Position numbers and translations under genes: made by a program
Virus record (IMG/VR): IMGVR_UViG_3300031772_000117
Span: 1 to 37,600 of that record
DNA length: 37,600 nucleotides
Reading direction: 5' to 3' (one strand)
Origin: a virus
The notes under the pieces: generated by a model
Databases searched by the model: none
The model's input: only the letters and a program-made list of their open reading frames with translations
Told to the model about the DNA's origin: nothing
Shown here: piece by piece, positions 1 to 5,974 of the stretch
How the letters are laid out: the number at the start of each line of letters is the position of its first letter
How positions within the stretch are numbered: the first letter of the stretch is position 1

Positions 1-91
1 TTTTTGGGTAGATACAAACGGCAATAGATGGACTGTGGCCACGCATACCGAGGCGGAAGCTGTGGCCAAGAGTCTAACTCTCAAGAACTGC
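1..91 (+). repeat. 91-bp direct repeat, copy 1 (N-terminal coding part of Cys-triplet genes)
   Basis: This stretch is repeated at 713-803 and 1188-1278 with at most two mismatches. It encodes the N-terminal domain shared by the three paralogues. The window begins exactly at the first base of the repeat. Confidence 0.9.
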
Positions 92-622
92 GAAAACTGC
101 GACAACTGCAACGACTGCACGGGCTGCAAGTACTGCAACGACTGCGAAAACTGCACGGGCTGCGACAACTGCACGGGCTGCAAGTACTGCACGGGCTGCA
201 AGTACTGCAATGACTGCAACGACTGCACGGGCGGCAAGTACTGCAACGACTGCTACAACTGCAACGACTGCGACAACTGCACGGGCTGCAGGTACTGCAA
301 GCACTGCACGGGCTGCCAGTACTGCTACAACTGCGACAACTGCACGGACTGCAGGTACTGCGACAACTGCAACGACTGCACGGACTGCAAGCACTGCAAG
401 CACTGCAAGCACTGCAACGACTGCTACAACTGCGAAAACTGCACGGGCTGCACGGGCTGCGACAACTGCAACGACTGCACTGGCTGCAGGTACTGCACGG
501 GCTGCAAGCACTGCAAGCACTGCAAGTACTGCTACAACTGCGACAACTGCGACAACTGTATGAATTGTAACGACGCAACGGAATTAAATAACCAAATCGT
601 AGCTAGTTTTAAAGATTTTTAA
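2..622 (+). CDS. Cys-triplet repeat protein, copy 1 (5' partial)
   Basis: Only the 3' part is in the window; the reading frame is already open at base 2 and ends with TAA at 620-622, giving 206 visible residues. By comparison with copies 2 and 3, about six N-terminal residues are missing. A short N-terminal region ([10 protein letters not shown]...SLTLKNC) is followed by 54 consecutive three-residue units ending in Cys, made from a small vocabulary ([21 protein letters not shown]). One unit is TGG, where Cys is replaced by Gly. A Cys-free tail (NDATELNNQIVASFKDF) ends the protein. No signal peptide or membrane segment is visible. I do not recognise a characterised family. The dense CxxC spacing suggests metal or Fe-S binding, or a disulphide-rich repeat fold, but this is inference. 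Confidence 0.8.
   Translation, partial: FWVDTNGNRWTVATHTEAEAVAKSLTLKNCENCDNCNDCTGCKYCNDCENCTGCDNCTGCKYCTGCKYCNDCNDCTGGKYCNDCYNCNDCDNCTGCRYCKHCTGCQYCYNCDNCTDCRYCDNCNDCTDCKHCKHCKHCNDCYNCENCTGCTGCDNCNDCTGCRYCTGCKHCKHCKYCYNCDNCDNCMNCNDATELNNQIVASFKDF
92..566 (+). repeat. 9-bp-period tandem repeat encoding x-x-Cys units
   Basis: Low-complexity DNA with a strict 9-base period. Almost every unit ends in a codon of the form NNC followed by TGC. The same composition fills about 804-1130 and 1279-1584. Units are shuffled between the three genes rather than kept in order, which suggests expansion and contraction by slippage or recombination. Confidence 0.85.
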
Positions 623-630
623 AAAAAAAC

Positions 631-659
631 TTGACAAAGCATTGCAATGGTGTTATATT
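631..659 (+). promoter_or_regulatory. sigma-70-type promoter for Cys-triplet copy 2 operon
   Basis: TTGACA at 631-636, a 17-bp spacer and TATATT at 654-659. A run of nine A lies just upstream (UP-element-like). The downstream leader TATTACCGACTCAAATTAAA is repeated after the promoter at 1813. Confidence 0.8.
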
Positions 660-695
660 ACCGACTCAAATTAAACAACAGCGAAAGGAAGTGAG

Positions 696-1169
696 ATGAG
701 AATAATAAACGATTTTTGGGTTGATACAAACGGCAATAGATGGACTGTGGCCACGCATACCGAGGCGGAAGCTGTGGCCAAGAGTCTAACTCTTAAGAAC
801 TGCTACAACTGCGACAACTGCGCGGGCTGCGACAACTGCGACAACTGCAACGACTGCAACGACTGCAACGACTGCACGGGCTGCAAGCACTGCACGGGCT
901 GCAAGCACTGCAACGACTGCACGGGCTGCAAGTACTGCGCGGGCTGCAAGTACTGCAACGACTGCAGGTACTGCACGGGCTGCAAGCACTGCACGGGCTG
1001 CAAGCACTGCGACAACTGCGACAACTGCACGGGCTGCGAGCACTGCACGGGCTGCAAGTACTGCTACAACTGCGACAACTGCACGGGCTGCAGGTACTGC
1101 ACGGGCTGCAGGTACTGTAATCACTGCACGTGCGGTGAGGGTAACATTAACAACAACGAAAGGAAGTGA
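696..1169 (+). CDS. Cys-triplet repeat protein, copy 2
   Basis: Complete paralogue of 157 residues. The ATG at 696 follows a good ribosome-binding site (GAAAGGAAGTGAG). The N-terminus reads [16 protein letters not shown] and the shared region ends in LTLKNC. Then come 37 consecutive x-x-Cys units and a short tail, TCGEGNINNNERK. Gly-centred units (TGC, AGC) are usually followed by a KYC, KHC or RYC unit, so a hexapeptide pattern overlies the triplet. The stop codon (1167-1169) lies inside the ribosome-binding region of copy 3, whose ATG is one base further on, so the two are probably co-translated. Function unknown; metal or cluster binding is a guess from the Cys spacing. Confidence 0.85.
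   Translation: MRIINDFWVDTNGNRWTVATHTEAEAVAKSLTLKNCYNCDNCAGCDNCDNCNDCNDCNDCTGCKHCTGCKHCNDCTGCKYCAGCKYCNDCRYCTGCKHCTGCKHCDNCDNCTGCEHCTGCKYCYNCDNCTGCRYCTGCRYCNHCTCGEGNINNNERK
713..803 (+). repeat. 91-bp direct repeat, copy 2
   Basis: Second copy of the repeat at 1-91. I see two base differences from copy 1: GTA to GTT in a Val codon and CTC to CTT in a Leu codon. Confidence 0.9.
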
Positions 1170-1170
1170 G

Positions 1171-1485
1171 ATGAAAAATATTAACGGTTTTTGGGTAGAT
1201 ACAAACGGCAATAGATGGACTGTGGCCACGCATACCGAGGCGGAAGCTGTGGCCAAGAGTCTAACTCTTAAGAACTGCGACAACTGCGACAACTGCAACA
1301 ACTGCTACAACTGCGACAACTGCCAATACTGCTACAACTGCGACAACTGCGCGGGCTGCAAGTACTGCACGGGCTGCAAGAACTGCACGGGCTGCAAGTA
1401 CTGCGCGGGCTGCAACGACTGCACGGGCTGCAAGTACTGCACGGGCTGCAAGTACTGCAACGACTGCACGGGCTGCAAGTATTGA
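1171..1485 (+). CDS. Cys-triplet repeat protein, copy 3, ending at an in-frame TGA
   Basis: The ATG at 1171 is preceded by AAAGGAAGTGAG, as in copy 2; the frame is open further upstream, but that part is the tail of copy 2 read in another frame. The product starts [16 protein letters not shown] and has 23 Cys units. It stops at TGA (1483-1485) exactly where the period demands a Cys codon, TGC in nearly every other unit. The repeat continues in frame after the stop to TAA at 1594-1596. The short product is 104 residues; the uninterrupted form would be 141. This is either a nonsense mutation, a read-through or recoding event, or a sequencing error. Confidence 0.7.
   Translation: MKNINGFWVDTNGNRWTVATHTEAEAVAKSLTLKNCDNCDNCNNCYNCDNCQYCYNCDNCAGCKYCTGCKNCTGCKYCAGCNDCTGCKYCTGCKYCNDCTGCKY
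1188..1278 (+). repeat. 91-bp direct repeat, copy 3
   Basis: Third copy of the repeat at 1-91, differing from copy 1 only at the CTC/CTT Leu codon. Confidence 0.9.
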
Positions 1486-1596
1486 ACGGGCTGTAAGCAC
1501 TGCACGGGCTGTAAGCACTGCGCGGGATGTAAGTACTGCACGGGCTGCAAGTACTGCACGGGCTGCAAGTACTGCGAGGGTTGTAATGAAATTTAA
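1486..1596 (+). other. in-frame continuation of Cys-triplet copy 3 beyond TGA
   Basis: Eleven more units ([18 protein letters not shown] ...) follow the TGA in the same frame, ending EGCNEI and TAA. The first three Gly-centred units use TGT for Cys, whereas upstream units are almost all TGC. The next gene starts at 1586 inside this segment, so the original gene boundary was probably here. Confidence 0.75.
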
Positions 1597-1792
1597 GAAC
1601 GTAGAACTGGAAGCGGTTATATCTGAAAAGAAAGTAGTTTGTTCGATCTTCGGGCAAGGAAAGATTACCAGAACTAAGGGCACGGGGAACTTCCCGTTAG
1701 TGTGTCAATTTAAATCCGGTGTAGTGTGCTCGTATACTACGGACGGTCGACTGGCTGTAGGTGGGAAGATCACGCTGACGATGAACTTTTAA
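1586..1792 (+). CDS. small phage protein with G-x-G ... DGR motif
   Basis: A 68-residue protein. The ATG at 1586 overlaps by 11 bases the ancestral end of Cys-triplet copy 3 and follows GAGGG at a 5-base distance, suggesting translational coupling. The sequence is beta-rich, with IFGQGKITR, a central [10 protein letters not shown] and YTTDGRL. From memory, this pattern resembles small phage proteins with an SH3-like barrel appearance. Function unknown. Confidence 0.65.
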   Translation: MKFKNVELEAVISEKKVVCSIFGQGKITRTKGTGNFPLVCQFKSGVVCSYTTDGRLAVGGKITLTMNF

Positions 1793-1812
1793 ACAAATAG
1801 TCAAAAAAAAAC

Positions 1813-1841
1813 TTGACAGAATGAAAATAAAGAGTTATATT
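1813..1841 (+). promoter_or_regulatory. sigma-70-type promoter for the replication block
   Basis: TTGACA at 1813-1818, 17-bp spacer, TATATT at 1836-1841, with a run of nine A upstream. The start region and leader (GTTATATTACCGACTCAAAT) match those of the promoter at 631. Confidence 0.8.
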
Positions 1842-1880
1842 ACCGACTCAAATTAAATAACTAACTAAAAGGAGAAAGAA

Positions 1881-2534
1881 ATGAAAGTATCAATCGAACT
1901 AAACTTACCACAGGACACACAAATAATGGAAATGCTCATGAAAGAGCTAAACAAGGCTAACCCGACTAATAGACCAGTTGAGAGCACAACAACTAACGAA
2001 GATGGAGAACTTGCGGACACTACAGGTGATTTAGAACTTTCCGACGATCAAGGGACTATCAGAGAGACAGACGCTAAGGGTATAGCGTGGGACGCCCGTA
2101 TTCACTCAGGTAATAAGAAATGTCTGGCTTCTACCGGATTATGGCAGAGACGCAAAAACGTTAGCGACGCTGATTATGCACGTATCACGGCTGAGATCAC
2201 GCCAGTAGTAACCGAGGACACAGGCACCCAGACATTACCTCCGCCGCCACCAGTAACCGAGGCCACAGGCACCCAGACATTACCTCCGCCGCCACCAGTA
2301 ACCGAAACCACCCAGACACTACCTCCGCCGCCGCCACCAGTAACCGAAACCACAACCGTGGCCTTTGACGGGAATGCCGCTGTAGTTAAGGTCAGATCGT
2401 GGCTTGTTAAGGATGCAAGCCGTATGCCAAAGCTTAAGGAAACTTTAGCCGCTTTCGGTATTATCGGTTACTTAGATATTGCTAAAGATAAAGATACAGC
2501 GGAAGCATTTTTAATGGCGTTGGGAATTGAGTAG
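1881..2534 (+). CDS. hypothetical early protein with Pro-rich repeat linker
   Basis: A 217-residue protein, ATG at 1881 after AAAAGGAGAAAGAA. The N-terminal part (1-60) is acidic. Residues about 64-93 (AKGIAWDARIHSGNKK and WQRRKNV) match a short motif I associate with phage proteins encoded near recombination genes. Residues 110-158 form a linker of three VTE-x-T...TLPPPPP repeats. The C-terminal 60 residues look like a compact helical domain. It overlaps the next gene by 8 bases. Its position ahead of the nuclease and SSB suggests a role in DNA recombination or replication, but no catalytic motif is visible. Confidence 0.65.
   Translation: MKVSIELNLPQDTQIMEMLMKELNKANPTNRPVESTTTNEDGELADTTGDLELSDDQGTIRETDAKGIAWDARIHSGNKKCLASTGLWQRRKNVSDADYARITAEITPVVTEDTGTQTLPPPPPVTEATGTQTLPPPPPVTETTQTLPPPPPPVTETTTVAFDGNAAVVKVRSWLVKDASRMPKLKETLAAFGIIGYLDIAKDKDTAEAFLMALGIE
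2208..2354 (+). repeat. 45-bp in-frame tandem repeat (Pro-rich linker)
   Basis: Units 2208-2252, 2253-2297, 2298-2339 and a partial 2340-2354. The first two differ by two bases. The third has lost one codon net and gained a proline. They encode VTE-x-TGTQTLPPPPP. Confidence 0.85.
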
Positions 2535-3615
2535 CGCGCCAGACACTCACAGCTTTTTAGCCCCTTCGGGGGCTTCGGCTTGGGTGAAGTGTGCTGGTGC
2601 CGCCTACATGTCCAAGAGCTACGATAAGGGTAGTAATCCAGCCGCAGCGGAGGGAACGGCGGTACACGAGATCGCAGAGACAATATTAACAGGTGGCGAG
2701 GTGCTCGCGGGTTCTCTGGCCTCAAATGGTGTGATCATAACCGCTGATATGATAGAAGCTGCATTATTCTATGTCCAAGGTATTAGACAGCTATGCTTAT
2801 CCAATGTCCAGTATGAACAACGCTTATTTTGCAGGGGGGTCCACCCAGAATGTTTCGGAACGGCTGACACCGTGGGTATTAAAGGTATAGACACTATAGT
2901 TATTTGCGATCTTAAGCACGGGTTCAGACAAGTAGACCCCTTTGAAAACTGGCAGTTAATAACCTACGCAAACGGAGCCTTAGAGAGACTCCCGAACGCA
3001 ACGTTCTTTGAATTTTACATCTTCCAAACGAGACCCTCTCCGACTGTCCGAAAATGGAAGGTACGAGTGGAGCACTTGAAAATGTTTTGGGAAGAACTAA
3101 AAGTATCGGCAGCTAATGCCACATGTGAGGGATCGCCAACACTAACGGCAGGGCAACAGTGTAGAGACTGCAAAGGCAGACACCTGTGTCCAGCACTTAA
3201 GGAATCAGCGTTATTTGCTGTAGAGATGGCTTATGAGTATGTAGACTCTGATACAATAGGGCTTGCTAAAGAACTAAAAGTACTATTGAAAGGAAGAGAC
3301 GCCATAAACTACCGTATCACAGGGATTGAGGCAGAATTAACCAGCGTTATAAAGTCTGGAAAGCCTGTTCCGGGATTCGTTCTGAACAGAGTAGAGGGAA
3401 ATATGGCGTGGGACATACCCATTGAAGACGTCGTATCCTTGGGCGAAATAGAAGGAATAGACTTGAAGAAAGATGGCGTTTTGACGCCTACACAAGCGAT
3501 AAATAAAGGACTACCTAGAGAATATACTAAAAATTACGCATCGAGACCGCTTAAAGAATTTAAGCTGGAGATTCTTGATGAGAAACAAATAAGAAAAAAC
3601 TTTGGAGAAAAATAA
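2527..3615 (+). CDS. DUF2800 family PD-(D/E)XK (Cas4/RecB-like) nuclease
   Basis: 362 residues from a TTG start at 2527 that overlaps the previous stop. No ATG lies upstream of the conserved N-terminus (HSFLAPSGASAWVKC), so a non-ATG start is likely. Family signatures: AAEGTAVHEIAETIL near residue 40, GTADTVGIKGIDTIVICDLKHG near 112-135 (the D...D-x-K nuclease core), and a C-terminal Cys cluster (CRDCKGRHLC) near 213-222, as in Cas4-like Fe-S nucleases. In phages this family sits beside DUF2815 and family A polymerases, as here, and probably acts in DNA processing or recombination during replication. Confidence 0.85.
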   Translation: MSSAPDTHSFLAPSGASAWVKCAGAAYMSKSYDKGSNPAAAEGTAVHEIAETILTGGEVLAGSLASNGVIITADMIEAALFYVQGIRQLCLSNVQYEQRLFCRGVHPECFGTADTVGIKGIDTIVICDLKHGFRQVDPFENWQLITYANGALERLPNATFFEFYIFQTRPSPTVRKWKVRVEHLKMFWEELKVSAANATCEGSPTLTAGQQCRDCKGRHLCPALKESALFAVEMAYEYVDSDTIGLAKELKVLLKGRDAINYRITGIEAELTSVIKSGKPVPGFVLNRVEGNMAWDIPIEDVVSLGEIEGIDLKKDGVLTPTQAINKGLPREYTKNYASRPLKEFKLEILDEKQIRKNFGEK

Positions 3616-3616
3616 A

Positions 3617-4510
3617 ATGGCAGATTTCAATTGCGGCCCAGTGGGCAGAATGTTACAAGGCGACTTTTTTACACCGGAAACTACTGATTATAACGGAAAA
3701 CCACTTGAAAACAAAGACGGAACTCCCGCAGTTAATTACTACGTAGTTCTTGCAGTACCAAAACTTAGCCCAGAGTGGCCAGCTTTTAGAGATATGGTAT
3801 TGCAGACAGCAAGGGAGGCATTTCCCCGATTGCAATTTAGTGTTGCGGCAAACGGTGCACTACAATGCAACCTACCAACATTCGCCTTCAAAATCACGGA
3901 TGGTGACAGCACGGTACCAGATATGAAGGGCAAAGCTCCGTGTGCTAAAGAAGGTCATCCGGGGAACTGGATAGTTAAGCTTAACACCCGAATGGCCCCG
4001 AAAGTCGTAGACTATAACATGGAAACCCGAGTAACTACTATCTTAGAGAACTATACCCAAGCTAAACGCGGCTGGTGGTACCGCATGTCTGGAAATATTA
4101 GAGGTAACAGAGAAGAAGGTAAACAGGGTCTATTCCTTAACATGGGAATCGTTCAACGCATGTCTTTTGATACCGAAATTTCAGGCGGAATCAGTGCCGA
4201 AGAGGCTTTCGCGTCCGCTCCGTTAGTTCAGTATGGTACTCAGATACAAACTTACTCTACAAACTCAGTAGCTCCGGGAATGGCGTATGTCGCTCCAGCA
4301 ACACCAGCAACGACAACGACAACGACAACGACAACACCGCCAGTAACACCACCGCCAGTGGCTAGCTTCTTAGCGGGTGCAGCGGCTCCACTACCTCCGC
4401 CGCCGCCAGCCGGAAAAGCAACAGTTCCGGGATGCGCTTATACCTATCAGCAGTTAGTAGACGCAGGATATAGCGACGAACAAATGAAACAATCTGGGTT
4501 TTTAGTATAG
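3617..4510 (+). CDS. DUF2815-like single-stranded DNA-binding protein
   Basis: The ATG at 3617 is preferred because GGAG lies 9 bases upstream, one base after the previous stop; a TTG at 3602 would add five residues. The 297-residue protein has an OB-fold-like core (about 1-200) with family landmarks: the early GPVGRMLQGDFFTP, the GNWIVKLNTRMAPKVVD segment, a WWYRMSGNIR segment and SGGISAEEAFAS. A Thr/Pro-rich linker (TTTTTTTTTPPVTPPPV, encoded by an ACGACA microsatellite) follows. The protein ends in a small helical region, YTYQQLVDAGYSDEQM. The linker plus C-terminal tip is SSB-like architecture. It acts with the neighbouring nuclease and polymerase in replication. Confidence 0.75.
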   Translation: MADFNCGPVGRMLQGDFFTPETTDYNGKPLENKDGTPAVNYYVVLAVPKLSPEWPAFRDMVLQTAREAFPRLQFSVAANGALQCNLPTFAFKITDGDSTVPDMKGKAPCAKEGHPGNWIVKLNTRMAPKVVDYNMETRVTTILENYTQAKRGWWYRMSGNIRGNREEGKQGLFLNMGIVQRMSFDTEISGGISAEEAFASAPLVQYGTQIQTYSTNSVAPGMAYVAPATPATTTTTTTTTPPVTPPPVASFLAGAAAPLPPPPPAGKATVPGCAYTYQQLVDAGYSDEQMKQSGFLV

Positions 4511-4519
4511 CAGTGATTC

Positions 4520-4547
4520 AGGGGGTGAAAGCCCCCTAATCTTTTTT
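4520..4547 (+). terminator. Rho-independent terminator after the SSB gene
   Basis: Stem AGGGGG/CCCCCT (4520-4525, 4532-4537) with loop TGAAAG, followed after AATC by six T. A promoter follows within 11 bases. Confidence 0.85.
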
Positions 4548-4624
4548 AAAATAAAACTTGACATTGCTATGTTTTTGTAGTATCTTTGGTAAGTAACAGT
4601 AAATAATTAACAAACAGGAGAATA
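4532..4624 (+). repeat. 93-bp exact direct repeat, copy 1 (terminator half-promoter-leader cassette)
   Basis: Identical base for base to 8275-8367. It covers the 3' half of the terminator, the T-run, the promoter, the leader and the AACAGGAG ribosome-binding site. Confidence 0.95.
4558..4586 (+). promoter_or_regulatory. sigma-70-type promoter for the polymerase operon
   Basis: TTGACA at 4558-4563, 17-bp spacer, TATCTT at 4581-4586. It lies inside the duplicated cassette and drives the genes from 4627 to 8255. Confidence 0.8.
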
Positions 4625-4626
4625 AA

Positions 4627-5430
4627 ATGGGTGACAACGTAATAGGGTACTGGGTAGATGAAAAAGGTATTATCGTGGGTAGATACTACAAAGGCGTAGA
4701 AGTAGCACCGTTACACGCTGGACAAAGAGTTATGAATTGCAACAGTTGCGCACCTTCCTACCGCATGCACTGTGATATGAAAGTTTGTAAAAAATATCTT
4801 GCCGTGGAACAGTTAATAATAGAAGAAGAAATCGGCCACCTGTCATCGAACGCTATTAAGTATCTTAAAGAACGTATCCGATCGGAGGACGCTATGAGCA
4901 GGGAGAAACAGGAGTTTAGCTACATAGCTGATAAACTGCGAGACATACAAGCCTCGTCGGAACGTGCCGCAAAGGAACTGGTTAACCTGTCTAAAGAGTT
5001 TCCGAAAAACCGGATTGAAACACACGTGGAGATCAAGGGGGCCACACCATTACAAGATGTGTTTAGACTTATGCCCACCCCTTCCCCTAAAATATTCAGC
5101 GAAATAAACCTAAAAAACCTAAAGCGTGACTTTAAAGCTGGGGCATATGTCACGTTATACAGTATTCCAACAGATACAACCTTACGACAGATTGGGGCAC
5201 TTATGAAGGACATTGGTGCGGATGAGTGGGTAGCCGGAAGCCTCGGCCTTTTAGAGTCACACCTTACATTTGGTGATCGCTCCTTTATCATAATTAGAGA
5301 CCATAGCGATTTATTGACGCGGCTACTCAACTTCAGAAACACAAGTATATGTACTATTAAGACTAAACCAAACATCCTTGTGCTCTCAGATAGTGAGAGA
5401 TTCCAGAAAATATCAATGAAAGGGTATTAA
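4627..5430 (+). CDS. unknown early protein with CX2CX7CX4C motif
   Basis: 267 residues; the ATG follows AACAGGAGAATAAA. The N-terminus has YWVDEKG, similar to FWVDTNG in the Cys-triplet proteins. A Cys motif, C38-x2-C41-x7-C49-x4-C54, probably binds Zn or an Fe-S cluster. Residues about 64-125 are charged and helical, likely a coiled coil. The C-terminal half (from about 155) has alternating hydrophobic strands and ends RSFIIIRDHSDLLTRLL ... NILVLSDSE, which resembles the end of the next protein. I do not recognise the family. Its place in the polymerase operon suggests DNA metabolism or host takeover. Confidence 0.7.
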   Translation: MGDNVIGYWVDEKGIIVGRYYKGVEVAPLHAGQRVMNCNSCAPSYRMHCDMKVCKKYLAVEQLIIEEEIGHLSSNAIKYLKERIRSEDAMSREKQEFSYIADKLRDIQASSERAAKELVNLSKEFPKNRIETHVEIKGATPLQDVFRLMPTPSPKIFSEINLKNLKRDFKAGAYVTLYSIPTDTTLRQIGALMKDIGADEWVAGSLGLLESHLTFGDRSFIIIRDHSDLLTRLLNFRNTSICTIKTKPNILVLSDSERFQKISMKGY

Positions 5431-5431
5431 A

Positions 5432-5974
5432 ATGAATGACGAAGTCAGGGGGTTTACAGCCTACATAAACCAAGAACGCAGGGAATGCACAAAGTGCCCG
5501 ACACCATACCGTGTGGCCTGTAGTGGTAAAATCTGTCAGAAAGATATAGACGACAGGAACTTAGAGAAGCATAAGGCACTTACACCCGAAGAAAGCACCC
5601 TTACCGATTGCCAAAAGTACCTTATGACGAAAGAGCCGCCAAAAAACACGCTAAAATTTATAAAAGACTCCTTATCGGGTGAACTAAATTACCCTGTCCG
5701 CGTGTCCACACAATGTAAACTTAGGGAGTTCCAGCTGTTGCTTCAATCTACGGATAACCAGCGTTCCCGAATTGGGGGGACTGAGATTCTTAAGATGTGT
5801 TCATATACCGCTAAGTTCTTCAGGTTCCTGATCGTCTTCGATAGAGGTGAGTCTGACCTCCGTCGTCTGGTTGAGAATCACTACATCAGTCGAGCACTTG
5901 AGGACGGAAGGTATCCAAACGTAATTATTATCTCCGATACCTTCCAGTGTGCGGATATGGCTACTTTATGTTAG
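5432..5974 (+). CDS. unknown early protein, partial paralogue of the upstream gene
   Basis: 180 residues; the ATG lies one base after the upstream stop. It carries the same Cys spacing, C19-x2-C22-x7-C30-x4-C35 (CTKCPTPYRVAC). Its C-terminal part, FLIVFDRGESDLRRLV ... NVIIISDTF, parallels the upstream protein, but it lacks the long coiled-coil segment. It overlaps the polymerase start by 7 bases. The two proteins probably arose by duplication. Function unknown. Confidence 0.7.
   Translation: MNDEVRGFTAYINQERRECTKCPTPYRVACSGKICQKDIDDRNLEKHKALTPEESTLTDCQKYLMTKEPPKNTLKFIKDSLSGELNYPVRVSTQCKLREFQLLLQSTDNQRSRIGGTEILKMCSYTAKFFRFLIVFDRGESDLRRLVENHYISRALEDGRYPNVIIISDTFQCADMATLC

Noticed and set aside
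83-1584. CRISPR array
   Set aside because: The repeat is 9 bases, coding, and has no alternating repeat/unique-spacer structure.
74-1683. Long minus-strand and alternative-frame open frames across the Cys-triplet region
   Set aside because: They are Ala/Val/Arg/Leu or Ser/Cys repeat translations forced by the 9-base period, with no ribosome-binding sites; the x-x-Cys frame has the conserved N-termini and SD sites.
5947-5967. GTG at 5947 as the polymerase start
   Set aside because: It would add seven residues encoded inside the previous gene; the ATG at 5968 directly precedes the exonuclease motif at the usual distance.
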